Below, in pieces: positions 1 through 10,776 of a DNA stretch of 64,000 nucleotides; position 1 is the first letter of the stretch, and the number at the start of each line of letters is the position of its first letter. Where the stretch lies: positions 124,001 through 188,000 of the forward strand of contig MU839845.1 of the NCBI GenBank assembly GCA_030411725.1. Reading direction: 5' to 3'. The notes beneath the pieces were generated by a model. That model was not told the DNA's origin. It did no database searches and saw only the letters and a list, made by a program, of their open reading frames with translations. The stretch is from Echria macrotheca (lineage: Eukaryota > Ascomycota > Sordariomycetes > Sordariales > Schizotheciaceae). The position numbers were made by a program, and so were the translations under genes.

Positions 1-888
1 TTGTATGTGTTGGATAATAATGCGGCGAATAGGTTTTCTCGTACAACTTGAGCAAGTGTTGCGTGTTGTGTTGCGGGATACCTGGGATTTCGTTGGCATG
101 GTCATGGCGTTATGGTGTATAGAAGCGGGTTTTGTTGTCTATAACTTTGTTTTCATGGGGGTGGGGGGTATGTGGATGGGCCTAGGAAACATGGAACAAT
201 GAATTGGGAGGCAAAACGAGTGCTTTGAAAGGAGAGCTAGGGTCTAGGCTTTGGAAGCTCTCTGTATTATGTAGGAATATCATGCTGGTTAATCCATTCA
301 CCCTGTCTTGATCATTTTTGTGATATTTTGATATTTGGGGGTTATATTAGGTAGTGTGGTGTTCTCATCGTCTCGTTGGATCCCATTTGAAGGCGACTTT
401 GCGGGGGTTCTTGGTATGATTGAGGAAGAACAAGGTTGGTAAGTCCATCCTGTCCGTCTGGATGATTACATATGAGGTGTTTGGTGGTGTGTGTCCTTTC
501 GTATCCATCTCGAGAGATAAAAGTCTCCAATAGATCCTGTTAACCACTCAGGAATACACCCAACATCAAGCTGTTTATTCAATCCATCATGGTGGCATCT
601 TGATCATAGGAAGTGTGCTTTCTTGCTTTGAAGTGAGTCCCGATCCTCACAGCGTCTCTCACAACCATCTTTGAAGAATACAGTTTCTACTACGTAAACC
701 GTAGATACCTCATATGAAGGAAGCGTACCATGTGGACCAGTTCATCTCTGTCCATCTCAATCACATCTGAGCCGTCATGTCAAAGTGGTGAGGACACACA
801 TCCCAACCATCCCCATTACATACCACCACCACACCAGCAACTTCTACCACCATACCTAAGTAGCAACCCAAAGCTGAAACAGGACCAT
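1..888. other. left-end intergenic region, no gene seen
   Basis: Open frames here are short and show no family resemblance or splice structure. The right part (about 815-890) is rich in CCA/CAC triplets and probably belongs to the 3' side of the SRP9/21 gene on the minus strand. A gene cut by the window edge cannot be excluded for the first few hundred bases. Confidence 0.5.
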
Positions 889-1506
889 CTACCTCTTTCC
901 CTTCTTCTTCTTCCCCTTCCCACCTCCACCACCACCAGCACCTCCCGGTCCCCCCGCTGCAGCACCGGGCACACTCCCATCCCCCCCAGAAGCACCACCA
1001 CCACCACCGGGCACAGGAGTCTGCACACCGCTCCCCTGACCACCACCCTCCAGCACAACCCCCTCCATCATCTCCCCAGAATTCCCACTTCCCCCTCCCT
1101 CAACAAAAGGCACCCCCGCCATCCTCCTCCCCAAAGTCCCAAGCATCTGCACCAGCCTCCCCACCTCAGCCGCCTTGCTCGTCTTGTATTTCAGCGCGAC
1201 CCCGCTGACGGGGTCATACGTCTTGAGCACGAGATGGCCGCGGGGCGGCTTTGTATCCTCTGTCCTTCCTTCCGTTGTCTCGGAAACAGATTTCTTCTTG
1301 GTGGCTTGTCGGCGGGCCGGGGAGAGGTGGTAGCGTGTTGTTACTCGTGTCTGTTTTTTCAAGTCTTGGGATTAGTATATATATTTATTGGGAAAGGTGG
1401 TCGGGTAGGTGGGTAGGTATTATCGGTGACGTACGGTTTGAGGACTGGCTTCGAGGAGGAGCGAGGACTGGAGGAGCCAGTCTTCGCTTTTGGTGAAGAA
1501 GGGCAT
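889..1506 (-). CDS. SRP21: signal recognition particle 9/21 kDa subunit (SRP9-21 domain)
   Basis: Subunit of the Alu domain of the signal recognition particle, which pauses translation of secretory proteins and docks them at the ER. Model: exon 1 1506-1435, intron 1434-1351 (GTACGT donor, CTAAT branch, ACAG acceptor), exon 2 1350-889; 177 residues. Exon 1 encodes MPFFTKSEDWLLQSSLLLEA, the usual N-terminus with the acidic-W-L start of the fold. Exon 2 continues with TRVTTRYHLSP and then a GHLVLKTYDPVSGVALKYKT segment, which is the hallmark of SRP9/SRP21. From about residue 100 the protein is a glycine-rich, low-complexity tail ending in a lysine cluster (GKGKKKKGKR), as in fungal SRP21, which is longer than animal SRP9. 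The Swd2 gene lies about 460 bp upstream on the same strand. The family call is firm; the tail function is unknown. Confidence 0.88.
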
Positions 1507-1967
1507 TTTTGGGAGGGTTGTATTTTTGTTCTCTCTGCTGACTCGATTTCTGGCTTGATTTGGGGTGGTTTTGGTTTAGGTGACGAGTGTCAATCGCCCG
1601 CTGCCGATACGGAGGAAATAAATCTGGTCGGGTGTGGTTGGTGTTGGTCGATGTTGGAATTGTGTCGCGCAAGCTGCTGCGGTCGGTGAGTTTCGTGGTG
1701 GGGCGCCGAATGCGGGGCTACAACTGTGGGGAAGCTCAACGTCTGGATCCCCCGTCACAATCACCACCATCAACAAGAACATAACACGGCATATAAAATG
1801 ATTTTCCTAGTCCAGGCGCAATACTCAGAACTATACCTCCCGTCCTAAACATATCCTACCAACGCCTTCATTTCCCTACAAATCCCCCAACGCCGGGATG
1901 CCATGGTATCACCACCTTTTGGACAACAGTATCACCACTTCTTGCTCAACAGATACGCCCCAAACTC

Positions 1968-3191
1968 CTACGCATGAGGATCTGGCAGCCAAAACATCAA
2001 CTCCTCGTCGGCCGTGGCAATCATGTTATACCGCGGGTTAAACGCAACCACGGCCGTCTCCCTCTTCTCCTCCAGAATGTAGGTCGGGTCCAAGATCTTG
2101 TGAGCGCTAGGAGTCCCCATGGTATCCCACACGGTAAGATCCCGCCGCGATCCGCTAATCACATAGCGGCCGTCCGGAGAAAAGCAACAGTCCCCGCTGC
2201 CCTCGACCGTGCCGCCCTCCGACTCCCCCGGCGCGAGACGCCTGGTCGCGCCATTCGGCCGTCGCAGGAACGCCTTAAGCTTCCCGTCAAACGCGTCGAG
2301 CAGCAAATGTCCACTAAACCGAGTCCCGAGAAGGATATGCTTGCCGTCGTTGGAGAAGCTGAGGGTCGTGTAGCCGAAAAAGGACGCTTCCGGCTCGATC
2401 GGGCCGCGGGATTTCATCACGTCGAAGACACTAATCGGCGCTCTTTGGTAGTTGCGGTGATCGTAGAGAAGAATGCTTGCGCTCCCAGGACACGCGATCG
2501 CAAACACCGTCCCCGACGGATCCCAGGCCGCGAGCGTCGGGTTGTTCAGGAGCAGCTTCGCCGTCCATTGCTTGGAGTTCATGGTCCAAAGCCGAACGGT
2601 ATTGTCGAGACTGCAGGATATAAAGTTGTCCGAGCCCGGGTGCAACGCGAGGCTGGTCACGGCCGCGTCGTGGCCCTCGAAATATCGTATGAACGAATTG
2701 TCGTGTGTCGCTAGGTACCTGATGGCATCTGCCAAGGTTAGCCGGGCCAGTTTCCGCAAGTTTCCTACCCACCATTCTGCTTGGTGCTCGCATATATGAT
2801 ACTCGAGCTGTTGTGCGTGAACTTGGCTAGTTTTACTCCGTATTTCTTGCTCAGTAACGTCTTGTCGTGCCGGCCTTCCTTGACGCTGTAGATCTGGATC
2901 GTCTCGTCGTCCTCCGACGTCATGCAGAGGTCGCCCGGGTCGTCGAAATCAATTGACAGGATGTGTGGTTGCGGCTTGCCCTCCTTTAGGTCGTCGCGCT
3001 TGAACAGCTGGTACGAGAGGTCAGCTTTCCTTGCAAGAGATCTGCTGTACCTGGCATACCTTGGTGGGCCTGAAGACTGGCATGACATCGCTGACTTTAG
3101 ACGTGGGGACGTTGGGGGCAATTGTACGCGTGATGTTTAGCGTCGGCGCGCTGCCGGAGCTATCATCGAGATCCATTGGTATTGATGCCAT
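1968..3191 (-). CDS. SWD2: Swd2/WDR82, WD40 subunit of COMPASS and of the cleavage/polyadenylation factor
   Basis: WD40 propeller shared by the Set1/COMPASS histone H3K4 methyltransferase and the mRNA 3'-end processing complex; it acts in the nucleus. Model: exons 3191-3060, 3007-2773 and 2728-1968; introns 3059-3008 (GTATGC, branch CTGAC, CCAG) and 2772-2729 (GTGGGT, branch CTAAC, GCAG); 375 residues. Diagnostic stretches match WDR82: a SKKYGVKLAKFTH block, DAIRYLATHDNSFIRYFEGH, a SLDNTVRLW repeat end, FSNDGKHILLGT, a central DAFDGK loop, and a C-terminal FNPRYNMIATADEELMFWLP. The start was chosen as the first ATG in frame; the second Met (residue 6) is an alternative. The gene is divergent from the mitochondrial carrier, sharing about 770 bp of promoter. 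An insertion around the FLRRPNGATRRLAPGES region between later blades is longer than in the animal protein. Confidence 0.92.
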
Positions 3192-3963
3192 CGCTGTTGT
3201 GTCGGTAAGATGCGTTCACAAGGGTCATTGAGCTTAAGAAGACGGAGGGTGGGACAGTCCGGTTCTGCCACTGGCACAATGCGCTTCCTTGCGACAATTC
3301 TGCCGGGCGGTCAGGAGCGAAGCTCTCCTCACCGCCTGCCAATTCCGGATGGACTTAAAACAGTTGTCAGGGGCCACCGCATGCAAGCGGCTGACAGAGG
3401 CAAACTTTTGTACTCTAGGGCCAAGCAGATGCGTGGCACGTAACTATCGCGCTGTACTGAACAGAAAATCGGCAGGACTTCTGTTTCCAGCGCACCTTGG
3501 CGGCTTCGGCTGTCACGGGTGGATTTCTGTTTTTCAGCTGTGGCCGATGTCACGGCTCGATCCGGGGTCAATCCCAGTTGCCCAGCAAGCGGCGAGCCCC
3601 CGAAAGCCGGAGATTGGCCCGTGCTGAAGCTTCGCCATTGAGACCCTGCAACTCCTCAGTAAGCTGAGGAAGGGACGATGTTCGGAGCTTTTGATTTCTG
3701 GATTTGATTTTGTCTCCGCCGTCCGCCTCTCGCAAATTTGTCGCCGCCCGTCATATCTTTTTTCTCATACCTGTCCTCGGGTCGCAATGCTGACGGTGTA
3801 AGCCGTGAATACGCGGATCCTTTTCCCGGCCGACCAGGCGCTTTTTTTCCTTTAAAAGTCGGGCCTTGCCGAGAAACCCCGCGATATTTCGACCACGGCG
3901 CGCATCGTAGCCAGACACCTACAGACATCAGCCGCGCATTAGGTGGAAAGGGAGACGGTCAGA
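3192..3963. promoter_or_regulatory. divergent promoter region between SWD2 and the mitochondrial carrier
   Basis: This 772 bp interval separates two start codons that point away from each other, so it must hold both promoters. Open frames inside lack similarity to known families. I did not find a TATA box or other element that I can place with confidence. Confidence 0.5.
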
Positions 3964-4995
3964 ATGGCGACGACGGCCGGGTAAGCGCCAATTGCTGGTC
4001 CCCATCGCTAGGCGCATACACTGACACCGCCGGGTCCTGCAGCGCATTCATCGCCGGCGGGATAGCCGCGTGCGGCGCCGTGACGGCGACACACCCGTTC
4101 GAGACGGTCAAGATCCGCATGCAGCTCCAGGGCGAGCTGCAGGACAAGGGCCACCAGCCGCATCACTACCGCGGCCCGGTCCACGGCGTGTCGGTCATTG
4201 TGCGCAACGAGGGGCTTCGCGGCATCTACCGCGGTCTAGGGTGCGCCTACATCTACCAAGTTTTGCTCAATGGGTGTCGGCTTGGCTTCTACGAGCCCAT
4301 GCGCAGCCGCCTGACGACGCTTATCTTCAAGGATCCCACGACTCAGAGCCTCGGCGTTAATATGTTCTGCGGCGCCGGCTCGGGCATCATCGGCGCGGCC
4401 GCGGGGAGTCCCTTCTTCCTGGCCAAGACGCGTCTGCAGAGCTACTCACCCTTCCGGCCCGTCGGGACCCAGCACAACTACCGGAATGCCTGGGACGGAC
4501 TCAGTCAGATCTACAAGGCCGAGGGCGTCCGGGGGTTGTACAGGGGTGTCGGCGCGGCCATGATCAGGACAGGTTTTGGGAGTTCGGTACAGTTGCCGAC
4601 GTACTTTTTTGCGAAGCGGCGGTTAGTCAAGCACCTGGGCATGGAGGAGGGGCCAGCACTGCATCTTGCCAGCAGCACTGCAAGCGGGTTTGTCGTCTGC
4701 GTCGTCATGCACCCGCCAGGTAAGAATAGCGCTGTCAGTTTTAGTCGCTCGCTAACAGGATACAGACACAATCATGTCCCGGCTCTACAACCAAAACGGA
4801 AACCTGTACAAGGGCGTGTTTGACTGCCTAGCGAAGACGATCCGGACCGAGGGTTTCTTGGCGATATACAAGGGCTTCCTGCCGCATCTCGCGCGCATAT
4901 TGCCACATACCATCCTTACGCTGAGCCTGGCGGAGCAGACCAACAAGCTGATCAGGAAACTCGAGAGACGGATATTGCCGGCGTCGGAATTGTAG
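3964..4995 (+). CDS. OAC1: mitochondrial carrier, oxaloacetate transporter type (OAC1-like)
   Basis: Inner mitochondrial membrane solute carrier. The Oac1 group moves oxaloacetate, sulfate and related anions. Model: exons 3964-3980, 4043-4719 and 4766-4995; introns 3981-4042 and 4720-4765 (both GTAAG donors, CAG ends); 307 residues. The three carrier repeats are visible with their signatures: HPFETVKIRMQLQ, SPFFLAKTRLQSY, and HPPDTIMSRLYNQ, the last created only by splicing. The partner helices carry YRGLGCAYIYQVLLNGCRLGFYEP, where the QVxLNGxRLGFYEP wording favours the Oac1/SLC25A34-35 branch over other carriers. The first exon codes only MATTAG, so there is no cleavable presequence, as usual for carriers. 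Substrate is inferred from family resemblance. The start context (AGAATGG) is immediately followed by a splice donor, so the N-terminus depends on this intron being right. Confidence 0.85.
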
Positions 4996-5505
4996 ACGGT
5001 CGGAGTTGCATAGCGGGCGGTTCTGTTGGTGTCGTTCTTGTATATACACAGGCATTACATCACATGCCAGCGTGGGTTTGATGCTAGAATAGAAGTTAGG
5101 GTGATCAGGTTTTGAAAATAGATGATACGGTGTATTCAGGGGTCGAGCTATTCAGGGTCAGGACTGGGAGATGTCCATCACATGAATTTGGTCCCTTCCC
5201 AGTCAGCCTTTGCGCGCAGTGTCGTGGCCATGTAAGGAATGGGCAGGGTAGTCGAGCGGCGTAAAGCAGTTTTGGTACGTAGGAAGTTTGATGGCTTCAA
5301 GTACCATCGATTGACCAATCATGACCGGCAGGGAAAGATCACTATCACTGCAATTTCTCCCTAGGCGGAGGGGATGAGAGGCACCAGATAGCCCCAGGGG
5401 AAACGAACAGTAACCCCCCCCCCCCCCCCCCCCGCGCCCGTTTATATCTGGCATAGTCATGGATTTAGAGGACTATATTCGGAGAGCTACCTTAGGTACC
5501 TCAAC
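4996..5505. other. convergent 3' intergenic region with a C20 homopolymer
   Basis: The carrier gene ends at 4995 and CTU2 ends at 5506 on the other strand, so this interval holds only their 3' regions. It contains an uninterrupted run of 20 C at 5414-5433 and a TACCTTAGGTACCT motif at 5488-5501. No gene is seen. Confidence 0.6.
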
Positions 5506-6904
5506 CTACCCCCTAACCGACCTCTCACACCCATAACAAACCCCCCCTTTTTTGTTACCGCTCCCGCTCCCATCCTCACCCTCACCGTGGTCCTCCTCCT
5601 GGATCTGGATCCCCAACTCCCCCCGCCACCGCTCATCCCCGGACTCATCCAGCGGCGCGCCGCACAACCCGCACAGTTTTTGGCTTGAGGAGGAGTCCCC
5701 AGAGAGCAAGCGGACGAGCTTGCCGGTGGTGCGGGCGACGTTGGCCACGACCGAGGGGTATTCCTTCTCGACGTCGGCGAAGTAGCGGATCATGACCTCG
5801 TCTATGCTTAGGTCCTTGTGGGAGACTACCTTTTTGTCTGCCTTGTCGTTGTCGGCGGTATGATGGATGTGGGTTGTTAGTAGTGGTGGTGGGTTATCGA
5901 CGAGGGAGAGGTAGGTTATTAGTTCCTTGCGGAGGGCGTCGCGGAGGGGGTGGTAGATTAGCATTTTTTTGGTCTTTGTTTCTTTCGGCGGCGGGAGGAG
6001 GGCTGGTTGGTTTGGGGATGGGGAAGAAGTGAGAGAAGAGGAAGGTGGACGGGAGACAACGACATCCACCACCCCGTCGCGCATCACCCACGGCAGGCTG
6101 AAGCCCCTCCCCTTGGCCGTCTCCGCCAGCGTCAGCTCGGCCAGGGCGGTGGTGCTGTGTCCGAGGAGCAAGGCCTGGGCGTCGTGGGAGACAGCCTCGG
6201 CGAGGAGGATGTGTCTTGTCAGGAGGCGGACGATGTCAGACCGGGAGGCGGCCGAGGGGAGACTGTTTAGCATGGCATCCAGCTTCCCATCATCGTCGTC
6301 GCCTTCCTCGTTGAGAGAAACTCCGGGGAGAATGGACCAGTCGATGCCCTCCAGCCGTAGCGCAGTCGATAGCTTCAGACGCTTGAAGGTGAATCGCGGG
6401 TAGCGTTGGCGGTAACCCTCCAGGATATCGTCCTCCGCTTTCCTGGCGGGATGTGGATCAACATACACGGCGGTGATGGTGAACGGGGCAGGCCGGGAGC
6501 GAGCAAGCTGGAAGTCGACGTTTTCGTTGAGCAAGTGGACGAGGGCGGCCGAGCAGGGGCCGAGCGAGAGCCCGACGACAAAACGGCGCGGCTGGCCGTA
6601 GTGCGGTGTCGGCGTTTCCTTGGCGAGGAGGCCGATTTGTTTGATGCATTTTGCGGCGATGAATTTGGTGAAGCAATCCCTTTTTTCAACAGTGTCAGCG
6701 GTGTATTACAAGTCAGAGGGGAGGAGGAAAAATTGGAGAGAGAGCGAGAGGGGAAATGGGTGGGAGAGACAAGGAGTTGGGAAGAAGAAGAAGAGAAGAA
6801 GATTACCGACACACGGCCTGCGAGCGGCTGTCGAGAGTGGCTTCTTGGGCTCTGCACTTGACACAGGGTTTGAGGAGGGACCCCGCTGGGTTGGATGAAG
6901 CCAT
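5506..6904 (-). CDS. NCS2: cytoplasmic tRNA 2-thiolation protein 2 (CTU2/NCS2)
   Basis: Partner of Ncs6/Ctu1 in adding sulfur to the wobble uridine (mcm5s2U34) of tRNA-Lys, -Glu and -Gln, using sulfur from Urm1. Model: exon 1 6904-6807, intron 6806-6680 (GTAATC donor, GCTGAC branch, AAAAAG end), exon 2 6679-5506; 423 residues. The N-terminus has the Ctu zinc-finger-like start KPCVKCRAQEATLDSRSQAVCRDCF. It is followed by FTKFIAAKCIKQIG and FVVGLSLGPCSAALVHLL, where Ctu1 carries an active PP-loop; the PP-loop glycines/serines are degenerate, as is normal for Ctu2. SHDAQALLLGHS and LPWVMRD follow. The C-terminus carries two CxxC pairs (CGLC and CYGC) likely to bind metal. A poly-proline-rich insert (about residues 250-275) is low complexity. 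Family call is strong. Confidence 0.9.
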
Positions 6905-7230
6905 TCCCAGTTTTGTCTTGACGCTGGGATGGCCACCGGGTTCAAACTTCAAATGCTGCGGTCCAATGACTCGGCTAGTAGCGCTAAGTCTACTTTAAAT
7001 AAAACGAGACACGGGCGGTCAAATTATCTCTAGCTCGCTTTTCTTTGCAAAATGAAAATGAGATTGTCAAAAGACGAAAAGTTTAAACTGCTTGACTCAC
7101 CTTTCCCGGGTTAGGGTTATCTACCTAGTCTGTCCCCTTTTTCCACAAGTACGACAGAGTAAGACACCTGATGGGATAGAATAGAAATTAATATCTACTA
7201 AGAATAGGAAGAATATGTACATTAAAGTCG
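6905..7230. other. intergenic region between CTU2 promoter and Fig1-like gene 3' end
   Basis: AT-richer spacer upstream of CTU2 and downstream of the next minus-strand gene. It contains a single TTAGGGTT stretch near 7110, which is not repeated and so is not telomeric. No gene is seen. Confidence 0.55.
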
Positions 7231-8209
7231 TCATGGGAACGCCTCATAAGCCGCCCTCCTCCTCCTCATATCATCCTTAAATTTGTCGAAGCCTGGGTCG
7301 GCGGCCAACCGTGCCGAGTCCTCGGCCGCCTTCGCTGTGCGGTACGCATATGATCCAGCATCCCCAGACGTCAGGATCGTGTTGATGACAGCCCCGGCGA
7401 CCGAAATGCCCACCACGGCCGCAAACATGCCCGACGCCACGGTGCCCGGGGCCACGGTCAGCGACGTGCCCGTCACCGTCTGCAACAGTATCCCCGTATT
7501 GTCCACCAACGACCGGTACGTGCCAAAGGCCACGATCGATCCGGCCGCCGCCGCCCAGTCTAGCGCCCGTGCCCATACCGCCGCCCGCACATGCTCCTCC
7601 CGCAGCCCGACCACATTAAAGTAAATCTCGATGGCGTTGGCCAGCAGGTCAGCCCCTAGAATCACCAGGAGAATAATACCGCTGAACACAATCAGACTGG
7701 CCTGTAGCCCGAGCGCCAGCTTGACCAGCTGCATGTTGCTGCCGCCCTTGGTGGCCGGTATGACGCCCATCAGATCGGCCACCGACTTGGTTGGGATGAT
7801 TGTGAGGCTGCTCGCGCAGCTGTACGGACTTGGCCCGAAACATATCCCTGCGCCAGTTAGTATGGTATTTAAATATAGATATACAAATGACAATACCCCA
7901 GAACCCAATCCGCATGTCCAGCCTCGTCACCGTCCCTCCGATGGAAAGCGCGGCATTCGACGAGATGACGATGGGCGAGATGGAGCTGAGTCCATTGTTG
8001 ATACAGCCCAGAGAGAGTAGAACTACCAACGGTCAGCATTCCATCTTGTATTCCCATTCCGAATAAACCATACGATAGAGAATAAAGCTGATGGTCGGGA
8101 AAATAACGACGAGAAGTACTCGAGGAGCCTTGAGAATCCCTTTTGCGCCAGAGTCAGTCACACCCCCCAACCAGGGCGGAAGAGACAAACAAGAGGGCTT
8201 CGGCGCCAT
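7231..8209 (-). CDS. Fig1-like four-span membrane protein (Ca2+ regulator / membrane fusion Fig1 family)
   Basis: Likely plasma-membrane protein of the Fig1 family, whose yeast member supports Ca2+ influx and cell fusion in mating. Model: exons 8209-8074, 8022-7897 and 7847-7231; introns 8073-8023 (GTATGG, GCTGAC branch, TAG) and 7896-7848 (GTATTG, ACTAAC branch, GCAG); 292 residues. Hydrophobic helices lie near residues 30-50 (VLLVVIFPTISFILYLLLSLGC), 125-155 (LKLALG-type LVKLALGLQASLIVFSGIILL), 175-200 and 220-245. The GC...G signature (SLGCINNGLSSI) followed by MRIGFWGICF is the Fig1-domain pattern between the first two helices. The C-terminal tail is charged and cytosolic by prediction. 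The family assignment rests on these motifs from memory; a SUR7-type claudin-like protein is the alternative. Confidence 0.68.
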
Positions 8210-10776
8210 TCTTCAGTCGACCTCGATCCCCGACGCTCGCCAGCGAGGGCGGCAGGACTGTGGTTGGTATATAGGCGACCAGTTCCTGCAGCCGATGACC
8301 TCGATGACCATTTTTCTTTTGTCCCTCACACTTGGGACTCGTCTGTTATTGGCCCTGCCCGAGAACGACAGACTGAGAGACTGACGGCGGTCAGACCTTC
8401 AGGGTCGATGAAGCAGAACGTTAGAAGGGTCCAAAAAAGGGGGTAGCAGCAGCTGCACACCACCACACGAAAGGCGGCCCCATTTTGATTTAAGGTGAAT
8501 GCAGTCGTGCAAAGACAATATTGCCGAACCTCTCCCTCGGGGCTGTCTGCAACCGACACCTACAAAGTCGTCGAAAGGGTTTCAAGTTGTCTGTTTCAGC
8601 GCTCTTTTCGCAGCTTCCGCCTTGCATGAGAGTTGCCCGCCCGCGGCTCTCAGACGCAACCATCAGCCGCCGGCAAAACCTTTGCAGATCACGACCTGCC
8701 AAATAGGCAGCCTACTGTCGTGCTTCAGACGGCCTCTATCTTTATGCCACGCACTTGGGACGACCTACTTTCTTGCTTGGAGGACACCTTTTTCAACCTC
8801 TCTGTGAGCCCAAGCCCGGCACGCTACTGCCGAGTAGACCAAATGGTCGACATGTCCATGGCCGTTCGAACCGCGATATTATTATCGGCATGTTCTTAGC
8901 AGTCACGAAATTGTCCATCATCGCCCACCCCCGCGTTCATCTTTCCCACCGAGATACGCACGTCTCTGGGTTGGTGATCAGGATCGCCGATTCTTATTCT
9001 CCTGCAATGAGGTAGATATCAGGGGAGGGGCTGGCGTTGATCTGTGGATATCGGTTACCACTGGACCGTTGACCACTTTCTGTTCAGAGCCACCGTGAAC
9101 AATACGTTCCAGCTCAACGCTTCTCTGGCCATCGGAAGATATCCACCCAAACCCACACAGAATGTAGGGTGAAATAGCAGTAGCAGCACCGAGCTGTTGG
9201 AGTTAACTAGCCACTCCAGACTGCGTAGTCATACCGTCTCGACATATCGAAGCCCATCTTGCTTCGGGAGGTTGTGAAACTCGCGCAGCCAACCTCGAGA
9301 CTGTGACCGGCTTGGTAGCACAGAGGCTTCCGGGACGCGGCTCGTCCTCCCGCGGACTAGTGGCAGCATAGATCTTAAGATCTAATAAGGCGTCGTCGGT
9401 AAGACATGCTGGATCTACGTCCCCTTGTCGAAGGTAAAGTAGAATAATTCTGGAGAGCCCGAGAACGAACTGGCACACGGGATTGCGATCTTATCAACGC
9501 TCTGTGCCAAATTCTCGGAATTCCTACCCGTTGTTAGTAGGCGGCTTTTTTCCGAATCCGAGTTTGTTTGCATACCTGCCCGGCGAGGAAAGGCGCACAG
9601 AGACATGGAGCTACCGGCCCCGTTCGATCATCTGCAGGCTTTTGACAGTCTGCGGATGACACTGCCATCTGAAGATTGTCCGCACCGATCACGGGATGAG
9701 CTGACGGGTATCTTCCTGGTGTCCATCTCACAATGTGTTTGTTGAGAATAGACAATTAGAGCTAACAAGGCGATTGCCATTCTCAGTACTTGCTGAGCTC
9801 AGGTCAGAGCGGAGATTAAACGGGGAGAGGCTATTGTTGACAGTTGGTGTTGTACCATCACACAAAGAGTGGAGCAGAGGACTCATTGGCGTCGCACTGG
9901 AGTCAGGATGACTTCAACAAGTCCCTCTGACGTCTCCCAAGCTCCCAAGCTCCAAGCCGGGAGGCTGCGCCCGCTTTCTTTTTCGTCGGGTCAGCGCCGA
10001 GATCCCCGCACCACCACAACCAGGATCAAGCGCGCCGTTGCTTAGCCACCAGTTCCCCGCAAGTCCCAGAGGCTCCCTGCCATTCAAAAGAAGCCACCTC
10101 GCAGCGCCGGCCACCGTTGAACACACATCTCTGAAACAGGCGCACTGTCGAACCCCGACCCCGACCTGTCGTCCCGATCGCGTCAGCTCCCGGCTCCGCT
10201 CCCAGGAGCTGCCGGATCGCATGAAGCCTGTCTCGACCCTCTCGACGTCCACCAAATGGAGCCTCTTCCCGCTGGCCATTCGAAACGACCCGAGTAAACC
10301 CCTGCACCTTCAGCAAGAGTCTGAAGCGGCTCCGATCTGTGCTCTTTCCACGTGCAGCGAGCAATAATCTCGACATATTGTTTCCCCGCAGCATCTCGCC
10401 GTTGGGCATCCGACAGCGTTGCCTGTTGACTTTTTGACAGCAGCACGAGACTGACGCTTTGCTCACGTCGTTGACATTAGCGCACTTGCTGTCTGCTGCG
10501 CAGGGCGTCTGGGGTCGGCACTTGGCTGCATCGGTACTGGATCCACACGTCAATTCCATCCCTGGCGGCCGCGTTTTCTCTCGCAGGCAACCTCTCCCGT
10601 CCTCATCGGCCTCGTGGTGCATCGCGCCTGCGCAGGTCGACCACGGCATGGTCGCTGGCGCCTACGTTACTTAACCCAAGGGTATCCCTCGCTTCGACTC
10701 CCCTTTGCCTTTGTCCCGTATCACCCACGCTCGACAGACATTTCGACACGACCTTCGTTATCTCTCGATTCCCACC
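8210..10776. other. 2.6 kb intergenic region, no confirmed gene
   Basis: The interval separates the divergent Fig1-like (-) and PH-domain (+) genes. It has many short open frames on both strands but no family match. A possible gene relic on the minus strand at 9203-9790 is listed separately. The last 300 bp before 10777 are pyrimidine-rich with many TCG/CCC steps, typical of a fungal 5' leader. Confidence 0.5.
9203..9788 (-). pseudogene. possible small gene or gene relic, unrecognised
   Basis: Reading the minus strand, an ATG at about 9779 opens a hydrophobic start (MAIALLALIVYSQQTH). A textbook intron-like segment follows (GTATGC donor at about 9573, CTACTAACAAC branch, GGGTAG acceptor near 9526). 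Beyond it, one frame reads NSENLAQSVDKIAIPC then FSGSPELFYFTFDKGT, which looks protein-like. No single spliced model joins these parts in frame without a stop, so this may be a decayed gene, a short secreted protein whose exons I have not joined correctly, or chance. No family is recognised. Confidence 0.22.

Noticed and set aside
730..1416. 228-residue Pro/Thr/Ser-rich plus-strand frame
   Set aside because: It is the antisense of the glycine-rich SRP21 tail; low complexity and no family match.
1974..2714. 246-residue plus-strand frame opposite SWD2
   Set aside because: Antisense shadow; the minus strand encodes clear WD40 repeats.
7108..7117. TTAGGGTTA string, telomere-like
   Set aside because: Occurs once and is not in tandem; surrounded by ordinary genes.
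10026..10649. 207-residue minus-strand frame upstream of the PH-domain gene
   Set aside because: No domain, no signal, no spliced extension; overlaps the probable promoter and leader of the plus-strand gene.
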